This document shows positions 1 through 6,902 of a stretch of 25,655 bases of DNA, one piece after another. Source of the stretch: JBBSVE01 sp038233815 (lineage in GTDB: Bacteria > Pseudomonadota > Alphaproteobacteria > Rhodobacterales > Rhodobacteraceae); NCBI GenBank assembly GCA_038233815.1, contig JBBSVE010000034.1, forward strand, positions 1 through 25,655. The letters run 5' to 3'. The position numbers and the translations under genes are program-made. Numbering within the stretch: the stretch's first letter is position 1; the number at the start of each line of letters is the position of its first letter. The notes beneath the pieces are model-generated. The model saw only the letters and a list, made by a program, of their open reading frames with translations, had not been told where the DNA came from and did not search any database.

Positions 1-1
1 C

Positions 2-481
2 GCATCCGGCGGTTGGGTGCAGATCCTGGCGGGCAAGGAGGGCGGCGGCGCCCTGCTGACGCTCCGCGGCAAGACCGGCTGGCGCGAGGTCGAGATCGGG
101 CGCGGGTCGGGCGCGCAAACCTGCCCGGTGTATGCCTTGGAACAGTGGCTGCACTTTGCCCGCATCGATTTCGGACCGATTTTCGTCGCGGTCTCACGCA
201 ACGGGCTGAAGGCCACCGGCGAGCGGCTCAGCGACAAGCATGTCGCCCGGCTTATCAAGCGATCCGTGCGCGACGCCGGCCTCCGCTCCGACCTGCCCGA
301 GGCCGAGCGGATACGGCTTTATTCCGGCCACTCCCTCCGCGCCGGCCTCGCCAGCAGCGCCGAGGTCGACGAGCGTCATGTTCAGAAGCACCTCGGCCAT
401 GTGAGCGCCGAGATGACCCGCCGATACCAGCGCAGGCGGGACAGGTTCAGGGTCAATCTGACCAAGGCGGCAGGGTTGTAA
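2..481 (+). CDS. Tyrosine recombinase / phage-type integrase, C-terminal part (5' end outside window)
   Basis: The frame is open from base 2 and ends with TAA at 479-481, so the start lies upstream of the window; the GTG at 17 is probably internal. The visible part matches the catalytic half of lambda-integrase-type recombinases. It has a GHSLRAG box (the HxxR pair), then HLGH about 30 residues later, then the nucleophile region MTRRYQRR with the tyrosine. The first catalytic arginine (box I) would lie upstream. These enzymes cut and rejoin DNA at specific sites through a covalent tyrosine link. Next to a plasmid replicon it could resolve multimers, or it may be a remnant of an integrated element. 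Whether the full gene is intact cannot be seen. Confidence 0.85.
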   Translation, partial: ASGGWVQILAGKEGGGALLTLRGKTGWREVEIGRGSGAQTCPVYALEQWLHFARIDFGPIFVAVSRNGLKATGERLSDKHVARLIKRSVRDAGLRSDLPEAERIRLYSGHSLRAGLASSAEVDERHVQKHLGHVSAEMTRRYQRRRDRFRVNLTKAAGL

Positions 482-513
482 CCATCGCACGCGTCTTGTG
501 CTGATCGCAGGCC

Positions 514-550
514 TTGATGACACCTGTCACGATCACATATGATGCGTGAT
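514..550 (+). promoter_or_regulatory. Candidate vapBC promoter with overlapping palindromes
   Basis: TTGATG at 514-519 and TATGAT at 538-543, 18 bp apart, resemble a sigma-70 promoter. Two short inverted repeats overlap it: TGACA-CC-TGTCA at 518-529 and ATCAC/GTGAT at 532-536 and 546-550. Toxin-antitoxin operons are normally repressed by their own complex binding such repeats, so these are the likely operators. Promoter activity is inferred from sequence only. Confidence 0.45.
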
Positions 551-573
551 GATTGATGCTGCGAGGTAACCCG

Positions 574-801
574 GTGCGGACAACTCTGTCTCTCGATGAC
601 GATGTTCTACTAGCCGCCAAAGCAATTGCGGGCCAGCAGAGCCGAAGCCTCGGCGCAGTGATTTCCGAACTCGCGCGACGATCGCTGCAACGACCTTCTT
701 CCGCGACTGAGCGGAACGGCATTCCCTTGCTGGTCGCTCGTCCCGGCTCTGTACCGGTGACACTGGATCTCGTGAACACTCTGCGGGACGAGACATCTTG
801 A
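574..801 (+). CDS. vapB: VapB-family antitoxin (ribbon-helix-helix)
   Basis: About 75 residues. The N-terminus (VRTTLSLDDDVLLAAKAIA) is the strand-helix of an RHH DNA-binding domain of the VapB type. The C-terminal part (RNGIPLLVARPG, then LVNTLRDE) is the typical toxin-wrapping tail. I place the start at GTG 574 because GAGGT at 563-567 sits 6 bp upstream and family members begin at this point; an ATG at 556 is in frame but lacks a ribosome site. The stop overlaps the toxin start by 4 bp, so the pair is translationally coupled. The antitoxin should neutralise the PIN toxin and repress its own promoter. The symbol is assigned by family type, not by orthology. Confidence 0.82.
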   Translation: MRTTLSLDDDVLLAAKAIAGQQSRSLGAVISELARRSLQRPSSATERNGIPLLVARPGSVPVTLDLVNTLRDETS

Positions 802-1244
802 CCTATCTTCTGGACGTCAACGTCCTGATCGCCCTGCTCGATCCTGGCCATGTCGCCCACGAAGACGCACACAATTGGTTCGCTGCGACAGGCTTCGTAT
901 CCTGGGCCACCTGCCCGATCACGGAAAATGGAGTTCTGCGCATCCTCGGCAACCCGAAATATCCGAACTCTCCAGGCTCTCCCGCCGCTGTCGCGAAGAT
1001 CGTAGAGAAACTCCGCGACCTGCCCGGACACTGTTTCTGGGCGGAGGATATCAGTCTCATCGGCACCGAAGCTGTAGACCCGAAGCAGATTCTCACTTCT
1101 GCGCAGGTCACGGATACCTACCTGTTGGCTTTGGCAAAGGTGCAGGGCGGCGAGTTGGCCACGTTCGATCGCCGTCTGTCCGTGCATGCAGTAAAAAATG
1201 GCAAGGTTGCCCTTCACCTGATTTCTGCCGCGAAAGCGATCTAA
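798..1244 (+). CDS. vapC: VapC-family toxin, PIN-domain ribonuclease
   Basis: A 148-residue PIN-domain protein. The acidic metal-binding residues are in the usual order: D6 in LLDVNVLIALLD, E43 in ITENG, D106 in VTDTYLLALA and D124 in ATFDRRL. Length and motif spacing are normal, so it should be active. VapC toxins cut tRNA or rRNA and stop translation when the unstable antitoxin is lost, which stabilises plasmids. Translation starts at TTG 798, overlapping the antitoxin stop codon, which keeps toxin output below antitoxin output. Its place between a recombinase and the replicon fits a plasmid addiction module. Confidence 0.88.
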   Translation: MTYLLDVNVLIALLDPGHVAHEDAHNWFAATGFVSWATCPITENGVLRILGNPKYPNSPGSPAAVAKIVEKLRDLPGHCFWAEDISLIGTEAVDPKQILTSAQVTDTYLLALAKVQGGELATFDRRLSVHAVKNGKVALHLISAAKAI

Positions 1245-1260
1245 GTCAACCTGCAAGTAC

Positions 1261-1377
1261 GGTACAGCAAGAATTGGTATCAAACGCTATAGTATACACG
1301 AGCATCATATCAAAAGGTAGCCATTGCATCCCTATGAAATAGTATGGTATCCTTAGGTACCGTAAGAAAGGGTATCC
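1261..1377. repeat. GGTA-motif cluster upstream of parA; candidate partition site or operator
   Basis: This 117-bp leader is more AT-rich than its surroundings and has GGTA at about 1261, 1276, 1316, 1346, 1356 and 1371. GGTATCC occurs twice (1346-1352 and 1371-1377) around the palindrome GGTACC (1356-1361), and the second copy abuts the parA start codon. Small ParA/RHH partition systems usually have their centromere and autoregulatory operator just upstream of parA. This assignment is inferred from position and repetition; the arrangement is irregular. Confidence 0.4.
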
Positions 1378-2055
1378 ATGCCTGTTATATCATTTGCTAC
1401 GTCGAAGGGGGGCGCTGGCAAGACTACCTCGGCGATCATTCTGGGGACGGAGTTGGCCGAAGCATCTGACGTGATCCTCATCGACGCTGATCCGGCAAAG
1501 CGTCTCACACGCTGGTCGACGCTTTCGGCTCTGCCTGCGCGGCTCCAGGTGGTCACCAGTAACGGCGAACGCTCTATTCAAGATGAAATTGCCGCGGCAC
1601 AGGCAAAAGTAACTTTCGTCTTGATTGATCTCGAGGGGTCGGCAAGCAGGCTCACGTCCTTTGCAATTGCCGAGTCAGATCTCGTGATCATACCTTCGGG
1701 TGAAGAGCAGCAGGACGCCGACGCCGCCATCGATACGCTTGCCGAAATCGAGATGGAGGGGAGGGCGCGCAGGCGATCTATCCCGGCCGCCATCTTGTTC
1801 GCGCGGACGTCCGCTGCGGTGAAAAGCAAACTGGAAAAGCATATCCACGGCGAATTGGCCAAGGTCGGCAGGGTGATGAGAACGGAGCTACACCGCCGGA
1901 CGGCATTTTCGTCACTTCACAACGCTGGAGGAGGGCTGAGGCAACTTGATCCGCTGGACGTGAATGGCATCGATAGGGCGCTCGCTAACGCTCAAGACTA
2001 TGCGTCCGAAATCATAGACTTGCTGGAGGAAACCCGAAATGCCCAAACCGCTTGA
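1378..2055 (+). CDS. parA: ParA-family partitioning ATPase (VirC1-like)
   Basis: A 225-residue deviant-Walker ATPase. The signature KGGAGKTT is at residues 10-17, followed by LIDADP (about 36-41) and the switch/Walker B region VLIDLEGSAS (about 80-90). It is short and has no N-terminal DNA-binding domain, as in type Ib ParA and VirC1-like proteins. Such ATPases bind DNA non-specifically when ATP-bound and move plasmid copies apart with a centromere-binding partner. AAAGG at about 1367-1371 serves as ribosome site for ATG 1378. The last 17 bp overlap the next gene, which fits a parA-parB operon leading into repA. Confidence 0.85.
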   Translation: MPVISFATSKGGAGKTTSAIILGTELAEASDVILIDADPAKRLTRWSTLSALPARLQVVTSNGERSIQDEIAAAQAKVTFVLIDLEGSASRLTSFAIAESDLVIIPSGEEQQDADAAIDTLAEIEMEGRARRRSIPAAILFARTSAAVKSKLEKHIHGELAKVGRVMRTELHRRTAFSSLHNAGGGLRQLDPLDVNGIDRALANAQDYASEIIDLLEETRNAQTA

Positions 2056-2299
2056 TACGGAGCGCTTGAAACAGTTCGAGAGCCAACCGATTGCGCAAGA
2101 TACCCGCACTCCACACATCGAGAGGGCAGGGGGCCTTGGAGGGCGGTGGCCAAGCCGCGAACCTGTTCACGACGGTCAGATCAGCATCAAGGCTCCACTC
2201 GACGTTCTCAATAGATTCAAGCGGATCTGCAAGGATGACCGGCGGACCTATGCGGACATGCTCGGCATCCTGATGGATCGCTACGGATCGAAAGAATGA
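2039..2299 (+). CDS. Small RHH-like protein, probable ParB-type centromere-binding partner
   Basis: An 86-residue protein starting at ATG 2039 with a strong GGAGGAAA ribosome site ending about 6 bp upstream. The first half is polar and looks disordered. The C-terminal half (QISIKAPLDVLNRFKRICK, then TYADMLGILMDRYG) looks like the strand-helix-helix of a ribbon-helix-helix domain. It overlaps parA by 17 bp and repA by 4 bp. Position, size and fold suggest it binds the centromere and acts with ParA. This is inferred from context; it could instead be a copy-number repressor. I do not recognise a specific named family. Confidence 0.65.
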   Translation: MPKPLDTERLKQFESQPIAQDTRTPHIERAGGLGGRWPSREPVHDGQISIKAPLDVLNRFKRICKDDRRTYADMLGILMDRYGSKE

Positions 2300-3120
2300 G
2301 CACCCAGCGGGAGCAACTCGATCTTTTCGTGGCGATCGTAGGGGATATTCCCCTGCGCGACGACCGCGAAATGATGTCGGCACCGATGGTCAGCCTTGCG
2401 AAGCGGAGCCCGATGCGTCTGGACTGGGAAGGCCCATCTGGTCAGAAAGTGACAATTACAGCGTCAGAGCAGACGGGCGGGATCGCCACAATTTACGATT
2501 TTGACATCCTATTGTGGGCCATATCACAGATAAACGCAGGCGTAGAGCGTGGACTAAAACCCGGTGCAACGATCACATTTCGCCCCTATGACCTCCTGAA
2601 GGCCGTCGGGCGTGCAACGGGCGGTAAGAACTACCAGCAATTCAAATCAGCCATCGCGAGGCTTCAGGGAACCCGGATCGAAACAACGATCCGTAGACGC
2701 GATAAAGACAGGATGGAAGTCTTCAACCTGCTCGCTGATTATACCCTCGATGAAGATGAACACGGTCGACCGCTTGGCGCCCAGATGACATTGCCACGCT
2801 GGATCCATCGCGCAGTCGTAGAGGGCCGGGAGGTTCTCGCAATCTCACCGCTCTATTTCGATCTGACGAGTGGGCTGGATCGTTTCCTCTATCGCCTCGC
2901 GCGCCGGCACGCTGGGAATGGTCTAGACAACCCCGACGGTTGGATCTTCACTTTTAAGGATCTTCACAAACGCACCGGTTCGCCGGCACCTTTCGGGCAA
3001 TTCTCCAGAGACTTGCGAATGGCAATCAAAAGAGACGTCCTCCCTACCTATACAATGCTGGAAGAAAAGGGCGCTAACGGTCCCGTCGTCCGGCTGGAGT
3101 GGAGACGGCTGTTGATCTGA
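2296..3120 (+). CDS. repA: Plasmid replication initiator protein A (RPA family)
   Basis: A 274-residue protein of the alphaproteobacterial RPA-type initiator family. Recognisable parts are MSAPMVSLAKRSP (about 27-40), GGIATIYDFDILLWAISQI (about 61-80), the conserved FRPYDLLKAVGRATGGKNY (about 96-115) with ALxRLxxT-like residues after it, and a later winged-helix-like region around LDRFLYRLARRH. Family members bind iterons and open the origin. ATG 2296 overlaps the stop of the preceding gene (ATGA). Iterons begin directly after its TGA stop, so the origin lies downstream of its own initiator. Length is within the normal range and no disruption was seen. Confidence 0.88.
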   Translation: MSTQREQLDLFVAIVGDIPLRDDREMMSAPMVSLAKRSPMRLDWEGPSGQKVTITASEQTGGIATIYDFDILLWAISQINAGVERGLKPGATITFRPYDLLKAVGRATGGKNYQQFKSAIARLQGTRIETTIRRRDKDRMEVFNLLADYTLDEDEHGRPLGAQMTLPRWIHRAVVEGREVLAISPLYFDLTSGLDRFLYRLARRHAGNGLDNPDGWIFTFKDLHKRTGSPAPFGQFSRDLRMAIKRDVLPTYTMLEEKGANGPVVRLEWRRLLI

Positions 3121-3248
3121 CACGGTGTATCACACACTTTCCCGGCACGGTGCATCACACACTTTTGGAAAATACCCGTACCGAATCACGGTGCATCACA
3201 CATCCGAATCGCGGTGTTTTACACACTCAGAGACGGTGCATCACACAC
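3121..3248 (+). repeat. Five direct 17-bp iterons, consensus CACGGTGCATCACACAC
   Basis: Copies lie at 3121-3137, 3146-3162, 3187-3203, 3210-3226 and 3232-3248, all in the same orientation. The second copy matches the consensus exactly. The first has one change, the third and fifth change only an end base, and the fourth is the most divergent (GGTGTTTTACACAC core). Start-to-start distances are 25, 41, 23 and 22 bp, close to two helical turns, with one gap of about four turns. They are the likely RepA binding sites. Confidence 0.85.
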
Positions 3249-3345
3249 AGGTCAATATCACTATACGATTGATATAAAAGAACAAATGTCTTCTTTCGAT
3301 TCGGTTTAACTTATTTAACAAACTCTCTAACTTAACGACGTACGC
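3121..3345 (+). other. Probable plasmid origin of replication (oriV): iterons plus AT-rich segment
   Basis: The segment after repA carries five iterons (3121-3248) and then an AT-rich stretch (about 3249-3345) that is a plausible unwinding element. TGTGGAAAA at 3364-3372, just beyond, is one base from a consensus DnaA box. There is no coding potential before the antitoxin gene at 3464. The arrangement of initiator, iterons, AT-rich DNA and DnaA-box-like site is the standard layout of theta-type iteron plasmids. Origin function is inferred. Confidence 0.75.
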
Positions 3346-3463
3346 TATGGAGCCCGGACAAACTGTGGAAAACCTGCTCAGAACGCAGAGCGGTCATCGA
3401 AGACCTGCGATATTGATCGAATCGCAATGGCTCTCTACAGTTCCGTTACGAACGGAGGTTGCC

Positions 3464-3706
3464 ATGGTCAGCATCACGATCCGAAACCTTGATGGCGAGA
3501 TCAAGCGCAAGCTGAAGCCGCAAGCCGTGGATCACGATCGCTCCATGGAAGCGGAAACCCGCAATATTTTCCGCCAAGCCGTTAGTAGAACGTCAACATC
3601 GGCCAACCTTGGCCAAACCATCCATCAGCGGTTCGCTGCACTGAGCAGCGTCAATCTGGACCTGCCGTTGCGCGAGACGATGCCTGACGCGCCGCGCTTC
3701 GACTGA
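3464..3706 (+). CDS. FitA-like antitoxin (Arc/MetJ-type RHH), probably orphaned
   Basis: An 80-residue protein starting MVSITIRNLDGEIKRKL, the FitA/Arc-like ribbon-helix-helix N-terminus, followed by DRSMEAETRNIFR (helix 2) and a C-terminal toxin-binding tail (LDLPLRE). ATG 3464 is chosen because GGAGG at 3454-3458 is 5 bp upstream and the homology begins there; an in-frame upstream extension to 3347 is not needed. FitA-type antitoxins bind their operator and a PIN toxin partner. Here the toxin that follows, 3 bp downstream, is broken, so this gene would now act only as a repressor or in cross-neutralisation, if it is expressed. Confidence 0.8.
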   Translation: MVSITIRNLDGEIKRKLKPQAVDHDRSMEAETRNIFRQAVSRTSTSANLGQTIHQRFAALSSVNLDLPLRETMPDAPRFD

Positions 3707-3709
3707 ACC

Positions 3710-3853
3710 GTGATAATCCTCCTCGACACGAACGTCATCTCCGAGTTGATACGAGCTGCACCCGATCCAGCAGTGCCCGATTAGCTCGGTCGGCAGAATG
3801 GTCTCGACCTGCACCTCAGTGCCGTGACTGGGGCAGAACACATCAGGATATGA
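3710..3853 (+). pseudogene. FitB/VapC-type PIN toxin remnant (amber codon and lost C-terminus)
   Basis: From GTG 3710 the frame reads VIILLDTNVISELIRAAPDP, a clear PIN-domain start with the first catalytic aspartate. A TAG at 3782-3784 stops it after 24 codons. The same frame continues with LGRQNGLDLHLSAVTGAEHIR, the expected next PIN segment with the conserved glutamate region, until TGA at 3851-3853. The amber codon falls where FitB-like proteins usually have tryptophan (D-W-L), so a TGG to TAG change is likely. About two thirds of a normal 140-residue toxin is missing, and the ABC ATPase begins 16 bp further on. Confidence 0.8.
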
Positions 3854-3869
3854 TACGTTGGAGAAAGAT

Positions 3870-5525
3870 ATGAACGGCCAAGAGGATCCCCTACACCCCA
3901 TCCTGTCCGTTCGTGGTCTTTCCATCTCGCTTCCCGGCAACCATGATCGCCGCCATGCCATCAAGGATGTCAGCTTCGATCTGATGCCTGGAGAAATCCT
4001 CTGCATCATCGGCGAATCCGGATCGGGCAAGTCCATGACGGCCAACACGGTCATGGGCCTGCTGCCCGAGGCGCTGTCCGTCGAGGCCGGTACGATCACC
4101 TTGCGCGACAAGGATCTGCTGACGCTTTCCGAAAGGGAGCTGCGTGACCTGCGTGGTCGGGTGATATCCATCATCTTTCAGGATCCACTTTCGGCACTGA
4201 ACCCTCTGATGACAATCGGTGACCAGATCCGGGAGGTTCTGGACACCCATGACGCCGGACAGCCCGACGCTCGTTCGGACCGTGTGGTCGAAATGCTTAC
4301 CGAGGTGGGCCTGCCCGATCCTCTTCTGATCCAGCACCAATATCCTTTTCGGTTGTCGGGAGGGCAGCGCCAGCGCGTCATGATCGCGATGGCACTTGCT
4401 CTCGACCCCGACATCCTGATTGCCGATGAACCCACCACGGCGCTCGACGTGACCACGCAGGCGCAGATCCTGGATCTCATCAGCCGCATTCAGGCGCGCA
4501 AGGGCATGAGCGTGCTGTTCATCACGCACGACTTCGGTGTGGTCGGACAGATTGCGGACCGTGTAATCGTGATGGAGCAGGGCCTGATCGTCGAACAGGG
4601 CGACGCGCGGCAAGTTCTAGAAACGCCCAAGCATCCCTACACCAAGAAGCTGATCGCGGCGGTCCCGCGGATCCGGGACGCGGACCGCCTTCGGGATGAG
4701 ACAAAACCGGTCGTTCTGGACGTGCGCAATCTGTGCAAGACCTACCGCACCCGCAGCGGATTCCTGGGCCGGATGCGGAAGGTCGAGGCCGTCAGCGACA
4801 TCAGCTTCACGCTGAGCCGGGGCGAAACGCTTGGCATCGTCGGCGAGTCCGGCTCCGGCAAGTCGTCGATGGGCAAGGTCCTGATGAAGCTGACCGAGGC
4901 CGACAGTGGCGAGATCCGGTTTCAGGACAAGGACACGCTGGCCCTGTCGGAAGCGGAGTTCCGCCCTTTACGGACCCGCATCCAGATGATTTTTCAGGAT
5001 CCCTACGCCTCCCTCAATCCCCGTTTCACGGTCGGTCAGGCGCTGACGGTGGGACCAATTGCCCACGGCCTGATGACACCGAAGAAAGCGAGGAGCCGTG
5101 CCGAAGAAATCCTGGAGCAGGTCGGGCTGGACGGATCCGCCCTCAGCCGCTATCCGCACGAATTCTCGGGCGGTCAGCGACAACGCGTGGGCATAGCCCG
5201 CGCCCTGATGTTCGAGCCGCAGATCATTGTGGCGGACGAAGCGGTTTCGGCGCTGGACGTGTCGATCCAGGCGCAGGTTCTCGAGCTTCTCGACACGATC
5301 CGCCGCGACCACCGCCTGTCGATGATCTTCATTACGCACGATCTGCGGGTTGCCAGCCAGATCTGCGACGAGATTCTGGTGATGCATCGTGGCAAGATGG
5401 TGGAGTTCGGACCACCTTCGCAGATATTCCACAGCCCGCAACATACCTACACGCAGACCCTCGTTGCCGCTATCCCGGGTGCCCACCGCAGTGATTCCCA
5501 TGACGTTTCGCCGAGACTGTCCTGA
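3870..5525 (+). CDS. Oligopeptide/dipeptide-type ABC transporter ATP-binding protein, two fused ATPase domains
   Basis: About 551 residues with two complete nucleotide-binding domains, a DppD-DppF (GsiA-like) fusion. Domain 1 has Walker A GESGSGKS near residue 47, signature LSGGQRQRV near 161 and Walker B ILIADEPTTALD. Domain 2 has Walker A GESGSGKS near 324, signature FSGGQRQRVGIARAL near 431 and Walker B IIVADEAVSALD. The segment after each NBD, ending in HPYTKKLIAAVP or HTYTQTLVAAIPG, is typical of this importer family. ATG 3870 is preferred over TTG 3858 because GGAGAAAG (3860-3867) fits it. The permeases and binding protein it would energise lie 3-8 kb downstream on the same strand. The gene begins right after the broken toxin gene, a likely recombination junction. 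Confidence 0.9.
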   Translation: MNGQEDPLHPILSVRGLSISLPGNHDRRHAIKDVSFDLMPGEILCIIGESGSGKSMTANTVMGLLPEALSVEAGTITLRDKDLLTLSERELRDLRGRVISIIFQDPLSALNPLMTIGDQIREVLDTHDAGQPDARSDRVVEMLTEVGLPDPLLIQHQYPFRLSGGQRQRVMIAMALALDPDILIADEPTTALDVTTQAQILDLISRIQARKGMSVLFITHDFGVVGQIADRVIVMEQGLIVEQGDARQVLETPKHPYTKKLIAAVPRIRDADRLRDETKPVVLDVRNLCKTYRTRSGFLGRMRKVEAVSDISFTLSRGETLGIVGESGSGKSSMGKVLMKLTEADSGEIRFQDKDTLALSEAEFRPLRTRIQMIFQDPYASLNPRFTVGQALTVGPIAHGLMTPKKARSRAEEILEQVGLDGSALSRYPHEFSGGQRQRVGIARALMFEPQIIVADEAVSALDVSIQAQVLELLDTIRRDHRLSMIFITHDLRVASQICDEILVMHRGKMVEFGPPSQIFHSPQHTYTQTLVAAIPGAHRSDSHDVSPRLS

Positions 5526-5624
5526 CGAGGGAATCGTCCTTCACTGTGTTTCCCCGGCAGGGATGTGCGAAAAACGTCCGGCGTCGGAAGAGCTGGGCTA
5601 AGTCCTGATCCGTGATAGGCTTGA

Positions 5625-5660
5625 TTGTCTTTGACAACCTTATGGTGTGCGGCGACGATA
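5625..5660 (+). promoter_or_regulatory. Candidate MarR operator overlapping a -35 box
   Basis: TTGTC-TTT-GACAA at 5625-5637 is a perfect inverted repeat with a 3-bp spacer in the 172-bp gap before the marR-like gene. TTGACA at 5631-5636 inside it matches the consensus -35, with a weak -10 such as GACGAT/ACGATA about 17-18 bp later. MarR proteins bind short palindromes over their own promoters, so autoregulation is plausible. Binding is inferred. Confidence 0.45.
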
Positions 5661-5697
5661 GCTCCCAAGGATTGACCTGAGCAGCAGTGGGAAACCC

Positions 5698-6201
5698 ATG
5701 ACGGCCAGCGCGACCATCGACGCGGATACCGATCCCGAGATCGTCATCAAGGGATTGCATATCGACGTTCTGGAGGGTGCGTTTAGCTGGTTCATCCGGT
5801 CTCTGGACTATGCCGTGTCGCGCGACCTGGATCGTCGGACGGCGCGGTTGGAGATTGCGCGGGGGAAGGGCCAGATCACCGCGCTGTTTCTGGTGGACGA
5901 CCACCCCGGCGTTCGGCCCTCTCAGATCGCCGACGTGCTGATGCGTGACCGTCCGGCCACGGGACGGATCATCGACCGTCTTGTCCGGGACGGGGTTATC
6001 GAGCGCAGGACCGATCCGGCCGATTTGCGCGCACAGGCCCTCTTTATCACGGAAAAAGGCCACGCCCTGTCGCAGGAGATACGCGAAATCATCCGGCAGC
6101 AGGAGGCGGAGTTCTTCGATTTCATAGCGCCGGAGGATCGGCCCGCCTTCATGCGGATGCTCAAGCGGACCTATCTGAACATGAGGAAGAAATGGGACTG
6201 A
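5698..6201 (+). CDS. MarR-family transcriptional regulator
   Basis: A 167-residue winged-helix regulator. The central part has the MarR pattern: ITALFLVDDHPGVRPSQIADVLMRDRPATGRIIDRLVRDGVIERR (helix-turn-helix, about 60-105), then the wing DPADLRAQALFITEKGHAL. The flanking helices would form the dimer interface. MarR proteins usually repress nearby catabolic or efflux genes and let go when a small ligand binds. Its last 10 bp overlap the dehydrogenase gene, so it appears co-transcribed with the pathway it probably controls. A palindrome upstream (5625-5637) is a candidate operator. The ligand is unknown; the transported compound or its oxidation product is a reasonable guess. Confidence 0.88.
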   Translation: MTASATIDADTDPEIVIKGLHIDVLEGAFSWFIRSLDYAVSRDLDRRTARLEIARGKGQITALFLVDDHPGVRPSQIADVLMRDRPATGRIIDRLVRDGVIERRTDPADLRAQALFITEKGHALSQEIREIIRQQEAEFFDFIAPEDRPAFMRMLKRTYLNMRKKWD

Positions 6202-6902
6202 GATCGAACCGCATCGCCCTCGTGTCCGGCGCCAACAGGGGGATCGGATCCGCCGTTGCCAGGCGTCTGTTCGAGGCGGGCTGGTCGGTCAGTCTCGGAA
6301 TGCGAAAGCCCGCGCAGCCGGACTGGGCATCGCATGACCATGAACGGGTGCAAACCGTTGTCTACGAGGCGACGGACCCGGATGCGGGACGTCACTGGGC
6401 TGCACAGGCGATGGACCGTTTCGGGCGGATCGACGCTGTCGTGGCCAATGCGGGCATCAGCATTCCCAAGACGGTGATCGAGATCGACGATACCGAAATG
6501 GCTCATCTACTGGACGTCAATGTTCAGGGGCCGCGCCGGCTGGCTGTGGGGTGCTGGGAAGCCTTGTCAGCATCGGGGTGCGGCCGGGTGATCCTGCTGG
6601 CATCGCTTTCAGGTCAGCGGGTCAAGACGGCGCGGTCGGGGGCCTATGCGGTATCGAAGTTCGCCGTGGTCGGACTGGCCCATGCCATGCGTCACACCGG
6701 TTTCGAGGCGGGCATCCGCGCCACAGCCGTTTGCCCGGGCTTCGTTGCGACGGATATGGCGCTCGGCTTGAGTAACCGGGCGGCGGAGGCGATGACGGCA
6801 CCCGAGGACCTGGCGCGCGTGATCGAGATGCTGATCGACCTGCCCAACACCGCCAGCGTCGCGGAGTTCTGCATCAACTGTCAGCTCGAGGACTCGTTCT
6901 GA
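6192..6902 (+). CDS. Short-chain dehydrogenase/reductase (SDR)
   Basis: A 236-residue classical SDR. It shows the cofactor motif SGANRGIG (residues 12-19), the NAG motif in VVANAGIS, a catalytic serine in LLASLSGQ (about 139) and YAVSK with Y152 and K156, followed by PGFVATDM. These enzymes use NAD(P)H to oxidise alcohols or reduce carbonyls; the substrate is not readable. ATG 6192 lies within the end of the MarR gene, and its TGA shares bases with the ATG of the next FAD oxidoreductase (TGATG). This tight coupling suggests it acts in the same pathway, perhaps on the aldehyde or ketone released by amine oxidation. Confidence 0.88.
   Translation: MGLRSNRIALVSGANRGIGSAVARRLFEAGWSVSLGMRKPAQPDWASHDHERVQTVVYEATDPDAGRHWAAQAMDRFGRIDAVVANAGISIPKTVIEIDDTEMAHLLDVNVQGPRRLAVGCWEALSASGCGRVILLASLSGQRVKTARSGAYAVSKFAVVGLAHAMRHTGFEAGIRATAVCPGFVATDMALGLSNRAAEAMTAPEDLARVIEMLIDLPNTASVAEFCINCQLEDSF

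Noticed and set aside
3121..3248. Repeats considered as a small CRISPR array
   Set aside because: Repeat units are only 17 bp, spacers are 5-24 bp and uneven, and they sit directly after repA; iterons explain them.
3347..3463. N-terminal extension of the FitA-like antitoxin
   Set aside because: The family starts at MVSITIRNLD, and GGAGG lies just before ATG 3464; the extension would enter the AT-rich origin region.
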